DNA of 64,000 nucleotides from Rhizoctonia solani (lineage: Eukaryota; Basidiomycota; Agaricomycetes; Cantharellales; Ceratobasidiaceae). The notes under the pieces are model-generated. The model was given only the letters and a program-made list of their open reading frames with translations. It was not told the origin of the DNA and did no database searches. Positions 30,915-43,285 of this stretch are shown here, piece by piece. Both the position numbers and the translations under genes were made by a program. Location: assembly GCF_016906535.1 (NCBI RefSeq), contig NC_057383.1, positions 1,798,001 through 1,862,000 on the forward strand, given 5' to 3'. Every line of letters starts with the position of its first letter. The stretch's first letter is position 1.

Positions 30915-33463
30915 ATGAGCTTGCTCTGTTTTTCCCTCGCAGCAACACTTCGCTGTGCTGGAATCCCAAGAATACAATCTGAAGTTTTGATTATTCCCCC
31001 TGCTCTCGAAGCCTTGACCTCGCTCTTTTTAATATGGACCGTATGGCGCAACGGACGGTAAGTCCGAGGAATTACCACATGCACTGGCTTGCTGACCTGG
31101 CACAGGAAACGATGGCTACTCGTCGCAGAGGCCTGGATGTTTCTCATACTCGCCATTCTCGATTATGTCTCACACGCACTCGTACGCGGCATGTCGTCCG
31201 TTTCGGTGTTTGAGCCCATGGACAAGGCAGTCGGTGCGTCCCTATTCGGATTCAATTCGGGCACAATTAATGATTTTTTTTTGTAGGCGCACTGTCTGGA
31301 ATACCCATACTGGCATACACATCTTTTCTCTTTCTCCTCATCCGTTCCGACCTCTTACCGACCATTACCCCCTCGATTCTCCGCACAACCCTCCAATTCA
31401 CACTCATCTCGCTCATCCCACCTACCATCATGTCCTACGAACTCGGTTCCTTGCTCGGAGTCACATACAGGATAAATCCAATTACACTTGTTCCAGAAAC
31501 AGGTTTCGCAAACTTGACAACCCGCTCGCTCTCGTACGCATTCACGACCTCGTCCATCGTCATTCTCTCCAGCTTCCAACTCTTGATCTTTCTCTTGTGC
31601 ACGTGGAGAATCTCACAAGCATGGGACCGGGCCAGTCAGCCGTGTTTGTTTCTGCCATGGGAGGGAGGGCGAGGAGCAACTCGACGAGCACGTCCTACCT
31701 CGGAGACGAACGTGGTATTCGCGGATTATCCTGGCTTGCTCTCGGGCTCGCTATTGGCGCAACTGAAACCCTGCTCTCGCTCGGCGCTCAAACCTTTATC
31801 CTTGTCCTTGTCCGGCGCATCTTGCGTGTCCTGGCCCGGGCGTCCCTCATTACGCGCTCTACCGCGGCTCGAGCGACGGATTCTCGAATCTCGAAGAACA
31901 GGGAATGGGAGGAATGGGAGGAATGGGAGGATCAGGAGGAGGGGAAATGGGAGGAATCAAGAGACTCATTTCGCACCCCCGGTTCAGCACGTTTGCCCAA
32001 CTCACGCCCACCGCGACGTCCTTTTACAACCAACGAAACCCAATCTCGGATCCGAGCACGCCTCGTTCGCGCGTCACGGTCTTGTACGACCTGAAATCCG
32101 CCCCGGTGCTGCAGATGCGCTTTTCGGGATTGGATGTCCCCGATTCGAGCGAGTTTAGGGCGAGGAGCGGGAGCGGGAGTGGGAGTGGGGATGGGAGTGT
32201 GGCTACGAGTATGCTTGGACATGGTGGACATTCGACTCGGACGCCTCTCTCGCGCACACGAACGCTGTCTGAGAAACGGTCCGGTCCGCCCTTGGCGTCG
32301 ATTCAAATCCCTCCGAGCGCAGTGTTATCCGGTGTCGTAGCCACGCAGAGCGCAAATTCATCAAGAAGCAGTATTGTCCCGCCCGTCCCGAGTCTCCCGC
32401 TCCGGTCTCAGTCCGAATCCCAAACCCGCCTCGCATTGGGCTCTCGAACCGGTCCTCGTCGACCCAGTCGTTGTCTAGGAACAGGTCCAACTCGAACCTT
32501 GGATCGAGCGAAGAACCAGGGTCGTACGAGCGCAGCACGTCGCTTGAGGGCGTCCGAGAACTAACGAACCAGTTCCCCGTTATACCCGCGCGCGCAATGG
32601 TCCGCCGAGGCCCGACCCAACTCGCCTATGCGGTCCAAGAAGAAGACGAGATCGACTCGAGTTGTCTCTGCACAGGCGGGGCGGCTCGGATTCGTCAGGA
32701 GGACGAGGACGGGGGAGTTCGAGTGCGTCTGGTGGTGAATATGCACGGGAGCGCGGTCATGCACGTACGGATACCGCAGACTCGAACCTGTCGCCTCTGA
32801 GTGGGATGAGCTCTCCGAGACGGAAACCTGTCCCGGCACATACGCCTAGAGGAACGATTATTGAGCTTCCAAGAGTCGGGTATGGCCAAGGACAGGACAG
32901 GGACAGGGACAGGGGCGAGATCGAGAAACGAACCGACCGGGTATACGAGAGTCTATTTCGGGAGAACAAGTCGTCGTCGATACGCATAGCGCACTGTTCC
33001 CCCCGGAGCGATACGACTATACAAGCAGTCGCGCGTCCTCCGACTCGGGCACTTTTACGCTCACAGCGACGGGCACACCCAGTCCAGCCGAGATCATCAC
33101 AGGCCGACCGGCCCGACTGGCCGAGCGCGCAGCCCAGCTGGAACGACAAGAACGACAAGAACGGTTGAGCGGGGAAGAACACGCGTGGATGATGCGTGCT
33201 CCGCAAGTCCCCGTCCAGATGAGCCAGAGTGTCATTACTCGGACGCCCGAACTCAAGACGGTGGCCGATTTCGAGTCGTCGCGGGTCGAATTGGAGGGCG
33301 CCGCTTCTCCCAAGAGCGCATGGAGCGCTCGGACGAGGGGGTCCGTTCTGGGACTGAACATGGGCATGAACACGAGTCAGGCGGGGCTCTGGCCTGGCTC
33401 CAACGTCGAAGGCTGGGGCCGCAAGTTGAGTGATACCGACCGAGCCAGGTCCCTCCGGGTTTG
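30915..33463 (+). CDS. multipass membrane protein with long low-complexity tail, function unknown
   Basis: I do not recognise the family beyond its resemblance to uncharacterised basidiomycete membrane proteins. ATG 30915 opens a frame that splices at about 31050/31107 and again near 31233. Hydrophobic helices follow: IPPALEALTSLFLIWTVW, LLVAEAWMFLILAILDY, IPILAYTSFLFLLI, TLQFTLISLIPPTIMSY, SIVILSSFQLLIFLLC and WLALGLAIGATETLLSLG, six in all. A Gly/Met repeat (near 31905) and a Ser/Arg/Pro-rich tail to RARSLRV with TGA at 33461-33463 follow. Linking the helices to the tail needs several frame changes after 31620 that I cannot assign cleanly to introns, so small introns or consensus indels are likely. 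The exon list is unreliable after 31.6 kb. Confidence 0.55.
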
Positions 33464-34259
33464 AGGGTACTCGCAACGGAAGAAGCGCGGGCGGTCGACG
33501 ATTCGAGGTGGCGCGATGGCCAAATCCAACGACAGGAACCTGAATTCGTGCGCCGGAGTCTGGTTTCGAACCGTAGTCGTCATGAGCGCGATCCCTTTGC
33601 GGGGGATGAGCCACATGCGCTCTAGACAGGACGATGACGTGCCGCAATCACAGATAAACACGATTGATTAGACCGAGGGGGTGCGTGTGGTCTGGAATCT
33701 GAATTTCCGCAGCAGTGTTGGTTTCATCCTACTTGGTTCCAGTTTTAGATTCTATTTTATTGTTCTTTTTCTTTTCTTTCTTTTTTTGAAAAAACAGGGC
33801 TGCGGGACTGTGGACTTGTATTTGTGTACTTTTGGACCGTTGCAGTGCGCTTGTATCATGAACATGTGCATACGTCAAGCATTATAACCCTATCATGTGC
33901 CCACTCTCCAACAAAGTTCGCAAAAAAGCTAAATCCAAACAAGGAGACAAGTACAAACAAATGTTCCCATCTTTGCTCTCGAGCCCATTTTGATATACGC
34001 CATCGCATCTTCTGTTCCCATCGGTGCGCATCTTCCTTCCGAGTTTCCAAGTTACTTTCACAACTATATCGCCCTCACCTTGCGCATCGAAACGGCTAGT
34101 TCCATACGACCCGCGGTCCAGACGTATTCTTTCTATATCACGCAAACCGGTTACCCGTTTTTGTTTCTTTTTTCCCACACACACGCGCGCGTGTGTGTAC
34201 CCAAAATAAAGCACACAGGGACAACTGCGCATTACAACAAAGAGAAGAAAAGAAACTCA
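33464..34259. other. intergenic or 3' end of the F-box gene
   Basis: T-rich DNA with a short alternating GT/CG tract (about 34179-34199). A minus-strand frame here could be a last exon of the F-box gene, but I cannot show a splice into it. Confidence 0.35.
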
Positions 34260-36165
34260 CCGCCCAATTTCGTTGTTGTGAGACGACATTGGCAAGCACC
34301 GGTCCTGCTTCCAATAGGAGACCGGCCTGGGCCCGGGTGAGAGCTCGAAACTTGGGTCGCAAAGGTTTCGGGTCGGCCGAGTGGTGGGGTGGTTGGGGCT
34401 GTCGCCAGCGGTTGCGGTTACGGTCGTGCGTCGTGGTTGTGACGGTTGGGGAAGTGTCGATGAGGGTGTGTAGGTGCTGTGCAGCTGGCAGAGCCTCGAT
34501 GATCAAATCCTGTATCGCATATATTACGCAGCGGTTGCATCACAGCCCACACCAACCCCAAAGAAAAACTGACTTTAGTTATACGTAAAAAAAATAAGAA
34601 AAAATCAAGGAAAAAAAAACAGTGGGGTAGAGTGTGCGAGAATAAAACGAAAAGCGGGTGGGTTAAAAGGCGGTGACGCACCAAGTCGTCAAGGACTCCA
34701 CCGAGCTCCAGACTAAGTTGCTCCAAATTGGACACGTGTTTGAGGACGTCAGCCACGCTATAGGCAGAGAGAGCGAGCTTGAACAGTTCAGTCTTCGCAG
34801 TGTCCGTCCGTGGGTGGTTATAAGCCCGTTGACGAGCTTAGGACTTAGCGTTCGATGCGATGCGAGTCGGAGTGTCAAGGACTGGCGAAGCGCATACAAT
34901 CAATCCAAAGTGCCGATAATCCCGGTGGCGGAGACATGGAGAGAGATTACACGTACGTACAAATCGACATTTCGGATCGCTTTGAGTAAATGCCGAAATA
35001 AGCGTTGTGCGAGCGGATCGGTCGTGGTGGTGTGCCGGTCCGGGTCGGGCTCGCTGGGGGCTCGATCAATACCGATAGATGTCGGAGCGTTGGGAGGGAC
35101 GGAAAGGTGGCGCCCAACGAGTCGTATTCGGCGTCTCGAGGGAGAGTAAATGTGAGTGATTCGAGTGGGAGGGAAGTGTCGGTGATGATCGAGAACAATG
35201 AACACGGCTCGATGCGGAGGCAATTAGTGATGCTGAGTGATTTGAGTTTGGGCGTGTTGGACAGTATGCGTGTGAGCAAAGGAGAATCGAGGTGGTAGGT
35301 GTTCGAAATGGTGAGACTTGAGAGAGGTGGACCGACAGATGTGATCCAATCGACAAGTGCGCGAGTCGCGCCGAGCGAGGGTTTATGCAAGGCCATATGC
35401 TCGACGGGACCGAGACGTTGGAGAACGTGAGCGTCTGTTGACGAGAGGCCATCCTCGGTTAGACTGAGGCGCAAAAGCTGGGAATTTGTATTTGATAGAT
35501 CATGATGCTGGTCGAACATGCAAGTGTTCTCTGTCGAGGTTCCTGCCCTAATGGGGTTGGGCGTACCGTTCCCAGGGGCCAAGATGCGCAAGATGTTGAG
35601 TAGAAGAGAATCGTAGAGCCCGGCGGTTGCCCATGAGAAAGAAGCCAGGCCCGGAGTGTGCTTGACCACATGGATAGATGCCGAATGAATTGTGGGTGAG
35701 GAACGCCTTTGTAGAGAGGAACGGCCCGAATGTCTGAGAAGGCGGAGAGAGACCGGTGCATGTGGTCGGTTGTCAGGCAAGAGTGGTGGCAATAATGAAA
35801 TGTTGCGCACCGAGAGACTTGAGATGCCAAGAAGATCAGGCCGAACACTCAGTAGCTCGACCGGACACAGGATCTTCGAGGGTCGAGGGGATAGGGGCAG
35901 GGACAAGTTAGAACCATGAATTAATTGAATGAAATTCAACTAACCTGGCCCCACTGTTTAGCGAGCAAATGGGTGTATCGGATATTCGCGTATATTTTGG
36001 GCGTAGCTGCGGCATTGAACAAGTGGCAAACAAGAGCGAGGGATGGCAGGTCATGGGGGCTGATGTATGCGACAATGAGATGGACAATGTCAAAAGGCAG
36101 CTCTCGAGTCGGGTCATGGCTGGTGGGCCAGAGTGGGCAGTGGTGGAATGGAGGGTATAGCTTAT
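34260..36165 (-). CDS. F-box protein with leucine-rich repeats
   Basis: The N-terminal part encodes ELPFDIVHLIVAYISPHDLP and SLALVCHLFNAAATPKIYANI (about 36118-35960, minus), which fits an F-box that docks a substrate receptor to SKP1 in an SCF ubiquitin ligase. After an intron near 35945 comes a large exon (to about 34950) with spaced leucine-rich segments: LLRLSLTEDGLS, PLSSLTISNTYHLDSPLLTRI, KLKSLSITNCLRIEP and PLESLTFTLPRD. Later exons give NLEQLSLELGGVLDDL and LIIEALPAAQHLHTLID. Basidiomycetes have many such single-copy F-box/LRR genes and the target is unknown. The first exon with its ATG and the exact 3' end are not resolved. Confidence 0.7.
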
Positions 36166-36554
36166 TAAGCAGGAAGGGGGTGGAATTGAAAAGCTAATCT
36201 TATCGAGGGACAGATGGCCATTTTTGGGTGTATTACTCTCCGTCGACGAGATGAGACAGGCGAAACCGAGGTGAATAATTTGCAACTGGTGCGATTGTCG
36301 CTACGGAAACAAACAAAGCAGACACGCGAGAGGCTATGGGACCGGAGGCAAAAGCGCTCCGAACAATGGTTTCAGATCACGTGGTTGTGATCGCCCCCTA
36401 TGGCTCCATTCGAATTCATCTCGGACTCGCGTTTAAGCCGGAATGAGTGGCCGAGCGGACGTGCATTGTGTCCGCTTTTTGTCGCTTCTGGGTGGGATTC
36501 ATAAGCCGCGTTCATTTCGCAGATCTGACCCCATCCCCCATCGCCACCCATTCC

Positions 36555-37361
36555 AATGCCCTGCTATCGCCCCTCCCGCTCCAAGCGCACTGCCGACACT
36601 CCCCAGGACACCCGCTGGCAGCCCTCTCAGGATGACTTTGAGCTCCTGCTCGCTATGCTCTTCCAGTCCCGCATCGTATGCTTCCCCACCAAGGAGGAGC
36701 GTGTTGCAATGGCCAACCGCCTGAATGTGTGAGTTCATTTCGTTGCATGTACAGCCCAGCTCGCTTACTTACTTGTTTTCAGCACCGAACGACAAGTCCA
36801 GGTCTGGTGCCAGAACAAACGACAGAAACTGCGTGAGAGTGGGATCGGATACTCGGACCCTCGGGCGCCTGCGCTTGTCATTGCAGAGCGCGGCAAGGTC
36901 GCTCCAGCGAGTATGTCGGTTCCCCCGCTCCCCCAGCTCCCCACGCCACCCAAGTCCCACCGCAAACTGCCCAAGTCACGCGCTCCTTCCGAGTTCACTG
37001 AGCCCTCTCTCGACGACACAGAGTACATTCCTCGCGCCACACGAACCCGAACACGGCCATTACGCCTATTGAACTTGCCCCTGTCTCCCGAGTGACGCTC
37101 GATGTCACTCCAACTGCCTTCACACCGCCACCCCCTAAGCTTCCCGAGCTCGTAATCCACACTCACACTTCACCCCGTCACATTCTGCGCGAAATCGTCC
37201 GCACTTCTCCATTCCAAGAGTCCCCGATCGCCTCTTCGCCACCAGAGCTCTCATTTGACGATGACGATGAACTAGAGTCGATCGCGACTGCCTCGGAATT
37301 CAGCTCGCCCCCTCCCCATCCCACTCGTCCAACCCACCTGGGACTTTCCTATGGTCACTAG
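36555..37361 (+). CDS. homeodomain transcription factor
   Basis: ATG 36555 (MPCYRPSRSKR) starts exon 1 (to 36728); after a 54-bp intron exon 2 begins at 36783. Together they encode a homeodomain: WQPSQDDFELLLAMLFQ, then FPTKEERVAMANRLNV, then helix 3 TERQVQVWCQNKRQKLR. The WCQNKR motif replaces the usual WFQNRR but keeps the DNA-contacting Asn and Arg. A Pro/Ser-rich tail follows. The frame ends at TGA 37093-37095, but the next frame (PIELAPVSRVTLDV.., stop 37359-37361) looks coding, so a small intron or one-base indel before 37090 probably joins them. There is no sign of a paired mating-type homeodomain gene. The protein acts in the nucleus; its targets are unknown. Confidence 0.8.
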
Positions 37362-38508
37362 TCCCTCATTCCAGGACCGTCTCACAACTTGGGCCCAGAA
37401 CCGCTTTCCCGAGGCAGACCTCAGGCTAAGATCCAAGTCCTCGGACGACCTCGTCAAGCCTGTTTGGTGATCACGCGTTGGATTTCCCACTCTTGCCGTA
37501 TACCCGATCGCTCTCCCAGCTTTTTTGTTTCGTCTGGCCGCTATTGCGGATCACATACCCCATTCTCTTTTTGTCGTCTCGATTAGGCAACTGTTACCCG
37601 TTTTGGATCTATATGATTGGCATTGTGTGTCCTCATTTCGTATATGTTTATGTATCCTCATTTCCTGTACCTATATGTGCTCGTTCCTTCGTTATGGCCT
37701 CACGATCACGCTCTGTTGCTGTTTACGCGCTTTCGTTCTTCCCGTCGTTGTTGTTGAATAGTACCAGTGTTAATTTGAACTCGCTAGTCTGAACTTCGAT
37801 ACGCCCATGTTGCGAGATGAATAGTCCGACCGGACTCGGAACTGCGTCCAACCCATAGTCCCTCCCCCTTGTTTGAAGGGGTTCGAACCTTGGTTTGAAC
37901 AACAAGACCGATCTAGTCGAGACGCGCATGTGATCGTGTCATGCTCACGCGGGATTGGCTGCGATCGTTCGAACATACTGTACACTTCCGTGCTTCTTCC
38001 CAGAGTAAGGAGGGGGTGATCATGTCAGAAACGAGGGCAATATGGGTGCGTACATCATGCTTCCTAAGGGGGTGATAGTGTCTCCCCCAAGCTTCGACGT
38101 TCAACATCAGGGGGGAAAGATGCAAGTTCTATGCATATCCAATTCCGGGGCCCACTCTGCTTTGACAAGAGCATATGGAGCTGCATATGGACATAGCGAA
38201 GCTTGTTTGTGCTCGCCACCCTTTGCTTGTCCAACCTTCAATATTAACTGGGTTCCCTGCCCCCTGTGTCCAGGCAACTCGAGAGAATATTAGGCCGATA
38301 TTAGCTTATGTCAGACCGACCTCCGGCTCTTTCCGGTTCTGATCGTTCACGACGATAATGCACATCGCCTTGGACTTCCCCGCTTTCGCATTCACACGGC
38401 GCAATCGATTATTCTGAACTAGTTTTTGTGATTTGGACAGTGTATAATACTCCGCACAAAACTCTGATTATATCTGTGTGGAGTTGTCTCCTCGGTTAAC
38501 TTGGGACA
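37362..38508. other. intergenic, no gene seen
   Basis: T-rich 3' flank of the homeodomain gene, then mixed DNA. The ORFs present have no domains. The right end would hold the promoter of the dioxygenase gene. Confidence 0.45.
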
Positions 38509-39945
38509 ATCGATAGATGAATATGAAGATGGGCACGACACTGATGCGTGGTCGAGCGCTCTTCTAGGTCTGTCGCGCCCTGCTCGTTTCATTTCGAGCA
38601 CGACTCCTCGGCACCTTGTCGCACGTGCCCCAACGCGACGATATCTTGCCACGACAACCACCGCAGCCGTCTATCCGTCCAACCACACCCCACGGCCCTC
38701 GAAATATCCGATTCCGCCCTCGACCTCTTCCCCCAACCGCTTTCGCTTTCCTACGATTGGCTGCGGGACAGTTGCCAGTGTCCCCAATGCGTCCATCCCT
38801 CGACCAAGCAGAAACTGTTCCGAACCGGAGACTTTGCCCGCCCTCTCCCCACCGGCGCTTCCTTCGCCAATGATGGGTCCCTCCATGTACAATGGCAAGA
38901 CGGCCACCCCTCGGTGTTCTCCCTTGATTTTCTCCGTCGGTGCGGTGATCCGACCGGCCGAACGCGGGCCAAGTCCCATTTCGAGCACACGATCGCACGC
39001 CGTCCGTGGGACCTAAATCTGCTCCCGTCTGAGCGATTTATGGACTACGAAGCCATCAAGCGCGACCCGCTTCCTGCCTACCTTCAATTGTTGCGCTATG
39101 GCATCTTGATTGTTCGCGGCTTGCCTCATCAGACAACGGTGCGTGGACCCAGGTCCGTCCGGCGGGGGTGTCGGCTATCGGTCTCGTGCGTGAGACGTTT
39201 TACGGTCGGTTTTGGGATGTGATTAGCGTTCGGGGGAGCACGAATATTGCGTATACGGACCTGAATCTGGACTTGCATATGGACCTCTTGTAAGCGCGCG
39301 TCCCTTGGCTCGTCGGTCTTGCTCTTTCTCCGATTCACGCCTTGCATTTGGGGGTTGGTTATAGATACATGCAGCACCCACCGCATCTCCAGCTCTTGCA
39401 TTGCATCAAGAACCGCGTCGAGGGTGGGACGTCTGTATTCGTCGATGCGATCAAGGCTGCCAACGATCTATGGCATCAGGACCGCGCGTCGTTTGAGGTT
39501 CTCGCGAACACGCCCATTCCATTCACTATGAAAACGACGGACACCATTTACATCGCTCCCACCCGACGATCCAGCTTGCCCCTCCCCATCTTCAATCAAC
39601 CGACCCGTCCGGTCCACCCGAGATCGCGCATATCAACTATTCCCCTCCGTTCCAGGCCCCGCTTGCGCCCGATACTCCAGCACTGGTATATACCGCTCTC
39701 CGCAAGTACGCCGAGTTGCTCGCTCGGCCGCATGCTCGGTTCGAGTACACGCTGGCCGAGGGGGACTGTGCCGTGTTTGATAATCGTCGAGTGTTGCACG
39801 CCCGTACCGCGTTTTGGGATAAAAATGCCAAGCAAGGCAAAGCTGAGGAGACGAACCGGTGGTTAAAGGGGTGTTATGTCGAGGTGGACGATTTGTGGGA
39901 TCGGACGCGGGTGTTATTGGCCAAAGCAGGGGCAAGGGAGGTGTA
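38509..39945 (+). CDS. TauD/gamma-butyrobetaine-type Fe(II)/2-oxoglutarate dioxygenase
   Basis: The protein resembles gamma-butyrobetaine hydroxylase (last step of carnitine synthesis) or its relative trimethyllysine dioxygenase. The N-terminal domain has LSYDWLRDSCQCPQC plus a following His, the zinc-binding CxCxxCxxH pattern of this group. The catalytic domain has DLHMDLLYMQHPP, supplying the HxD iron ligands, LQLLHCIKNRVEGGTSVFVD, and near the end the second His in DNRRVLHARTAF. It ends GAREV with TAG. One intron (about 39291-39364) is clear. The first frame (ARFISSTTPRHLVARAPTRR) looks like a mitochondrial presequence, but reaching the next frame needs a one-base change near 38660-38700, and another is needed near 39140. 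These may be tiny introns or consensus indels. Confidence 0.78.
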
Positions 39946-41581
39946 GGCTTAATGGGTGTGGATTTTATGAACAATTTGGGGGTAAATGTGAATGTACAAG
40001 GCGGTGCTGTGTCGTCCCGGTGGCAGTCGGGATAGCGGTCACTTGTCGGTTTTGTGAGATGTGAACTCGACTTGGTATTCAGTGAACGTTTACTTCCTTG
40101 TCAAGTGTGCTATTACTCCCGAATCGTGTATATTTCTTTAACAAGGGTTGACTCCAAGGGGGCTGGGTGAATCTCCCAGCCGTTCCGTTTTAGGAAAACA
40201 AGATGTTGAAAAGTAGCTCGATATATTTAATTCACATGCTCAAGCACAGAAACAAAAAATTCTAACTTTTTACTACAAGGTTCAGACTATCAAGCCCTCG
40301 GCTTGTTCGACTCCGCCTTGTTCTCAAGTTTGATGGATTTACCTTGGAGTTCATTCTGATGGAATGCATATACCCGTCAACCCAGTTCAGCCCTGCCGTT
40401 CTCTTTCTCAACCGCGCGTTGCGCTTATACGAGCAGGTTCCGTTCGATCCAGCCCAACCCCAAGATGAGCGGTTATTGCAGTATCTTTAGCGCGCGAACC
40501 CCTCCACTAATGAATCAACATTCGAACTGACGATTACAGTTAGCCGTATTCCCTCCCTGCTTCTAATTCTCTCTCCAACACTTGTTTACCATACGGAACT
40601 CGGTCGCCGGAGCGCTCTAGACCTGAATTCGTTCTTCCCCCTCCCCCCAATTTCCCAAAGTTCATGTTGACGGGGGGACGAACAATGGCTAGACCATAAA
40701 CGCGCATCCGGGCCGAACCGCAATGTTCATTGCCTATACCGGTTTCGAACATATCACCCTCGATCAAACATTCGGTACCGGTTTATATGTTGTGCCCACT
40801 GGTCCATACGGGTACTGTATATGCATACATACACAGGTTTATGCGTGGTTTGTTTTGTCTTGACATGGGCGGTATGCCCTATCCCTCGGGTAGTCATGAG
40901 AGTCAAGGCGCCAAGAAGGGGGGGGACAAGGTTGTCCATTGAGGGGACGTCATGGGGTTTGAAAGGTGTCGAACCACAAAGGTCGTCATTATGATTGATG
41001 AACCCGCAACCCAACCACAACCCAACATATTTGCGATGGCAACGTTAATATATGCACACACCCTCCAAACCCGACCTAACCCAATCGTCACCAGCCGAGC
41101 GGTATGTGGATCAAGTTGCCAATCCACTTTTTACAAACAGTGCCCAGGCGATAGATATTCATTTACTAAAGCAATAGGGTCGGGTTCGCGGAATCGGGGT
41201 CGTATGCATGATGGCCCCCTAACTTTAACGGTGACGAGGAGCGCCTGAAACCGTGTTCTATCGGACCGGCACCGGGGCTTTTGCGGAGTCCTTACGGGAC
41301 GCGAATGTCAAAGTGTTTTACCTGAGTATAAATGGCATGCGTCTTACCTTTGCGCGCGTGACACTTCCCACGCCCTTTTTTTCCTTCTCTAGATTGTGCT
41401 GGGACATCACAACCCTCCACGTAAGCGAACGAGGACACGTAGGCAAATCCTGTAACGTGTAAAAAGAAAGTGTATGTCACGTGTAATGATGATGCGACAG
41501 GGTGCCACGTCGCTTTGGAAATAATAAAACCGCTCCTAGTGAGGCGCGTAGAGTTAACGCAAACCACATCCAGGCCCCGAC
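39946..41581. other. intergenic, no gene seen
   Basis: Divided composition without a domain-bearing frame. The last 150 bp precede SEC61 and include CACGTGTAATGATG-type sequence near 41478, which might be promoter-related, but no site can be assigned. Confidence 0.45.
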
Positions 41582-43285
41582 ATGAGCGGCTGTGAGTACA
41601 CCTGTTTCCCACCGTGCACGCAGTAGCCAGGGACTGACCAGCAAGGCTGTATGCAGTCCGGTTCCTTAATCTCGTGCGGCCATTCCTGCCTCTACTTCCC
41701 GAGGTTTCTTCGCCAGAGCGCAAGGTAAGTAGTGTATTCGATTTCGATTCAGACGTACTGAAATGGCTTGTAGATTCCGTTTAACCATAAGATATTATGG
41801 ACTGCCGTCACGCTCCTTGTTTTCCTGGTGTGCTCCCAGGTTCCTCTCTACGGTATCATGTCGTCCGACTCGTCAGATCCGCTCTACTGGATGCGAGTCA
41901 TCCTTGCCTCTAACCGAGGAACACTGATGGAATTGGGTATTTCACCCATTGTAACATCCGGAATGATCATGCAACTCTTGGCTGGCGCAAACCTCATCGA
42001 AATCGATTTTAATCTCAAGGAAGATCGTGCGCTCTTTGGTGCTGCCCAGAAGCGTGAGTAAAAAAATTGTATATCAGCGCGTGTACGTGGCATGTGCTGA
42101 CCTATATGCAGTCTTTGCTCTGATCATTTCCGTCGGACACGCGACCGTCTATGTGCTCACTGGCTTGTATGGACAGCCATCTGAGCTCGGAGCCGGTGTT
42201 TGCTTGCTCCTCATTCTCCAGCTCGTCGTCGGTGCCTTGATTGTCATCCTCCTCGATGAGCTCCTGCAAAAGGGATACGGTCTCGGCTCTGGTGTTTCCC
42301 TCTTCATTGCTACCAACATTTGCGAAAGCATTGTCTGGAAGGCTTTCTCTCCTACCACCGTCAACACTGGCCGTGGTCCTGAATTCGAGGGCGCCATTGT
42401 TGCTCTCTTCCACATGCTCTTCACCTGGAACGACAAGTCCCGCGCGCTCAAGGAGGCCTTTTGGAGGGAGCGTCTTCCTAACATCATGAACTGATCGCAA
42501 CTGTCGTTGTTTTCGCCGTCGTCATCTACCTCCAAGGATTCCGCATTGAAATCCCCGTCAAGAGCAACCGATTCCGTGGCCAGCGTGGCAGCTACCCTGT
42601 CAAGCTCTTCTACACCTCTAACATGCCCATCATGCTGGAGAGCGCTCTTACCAGCAATGTATACATCCTCAGCCAGATGCTCTTCAACCGTTTCCCCGAC
42701 AACTTCCTCGTTCGCATGCTTGGTGTTTGGGAGGTTAGTTGCCTTATTTCATTTCGTAAATATCAACTTACGCATATATTGTAGCCTCTTGAAGATTCGC
42801 AACAGCTCATGGCCAAGTCGGCATCGCCTACTACATGTCTCCCCCTCACACCCTCAAGGCCGCCTTCCTCGACCCCATCCACACCGCTATCTATGTCACT
42901 TTCATCTTGACCGCCTGCGCTCTATTCTCCAAGACTTGGATTGAGGTTTCCGGATCTGGACCTCGGGACGTTGCCAAGCAGCTCAAGGACCAGCAGATGG
43001 TCATGGCCGGTCACCGTGAAGGAAGCATGTACAAGGAACTAAGCGCGTTATCCCTACGCCGCTGCCTTTGGCGGTGCCATTCTCGGTTGCTCTCCGTCTC
43101 TGCAGATCTCATGGGTGCGCTCGGTAGCGGAACTGGTATCCTCATGGCCGTCACCATTATTTACAGCTGTAAGTTGTTTGATCCCAGTTACAACGCACCT
43201 CATCCTGACCCCTCTTACAGACTGGGAAATCGGAATGAGGGAATCGGGTGGTCCTGAGATGGCCGCACTTGGTGATCTCATGTGA
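41582..43285 (+). CDS. SEC61: Sec61 alpha subunit of the ER protein translocon (frame broken by apparent 1-bp deletions)
   Basis: The ten-transmembrane channel through which nascent proteins enter the ER. Exons: 41582-41591, 41657-41724, 41774-42053, 42112-42733, 42785-43168, 43221-43285. The start is [15 protein letters not shown]; diagnostic segments include [88 protein letters not shown] and the C-terminus [12 protein letters not shown]. The length and order match the family. However, the frame is lost at about 42491, 42820, 43039, 43058 and 43087; each is repaired by adding one base, often in a short run. Either the consensus has deletion errors or this is a recent pseudogene. SEC61 is essential and usually single-copy, which favours error. 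Confidence 0.88.

Noticed and set aside
34179..34199. GT/CG alternating tract as a Z-DNA regulatory element
   Set aside because: It is about 20 bp and has no supporting context.
36555..37361. Mating-type homeodomain (HD1/HD2) locus
   Set aside because: There is only one homeodomain gene with no divergent partner, and the neighbours are not those typical of the MAT-A locus.
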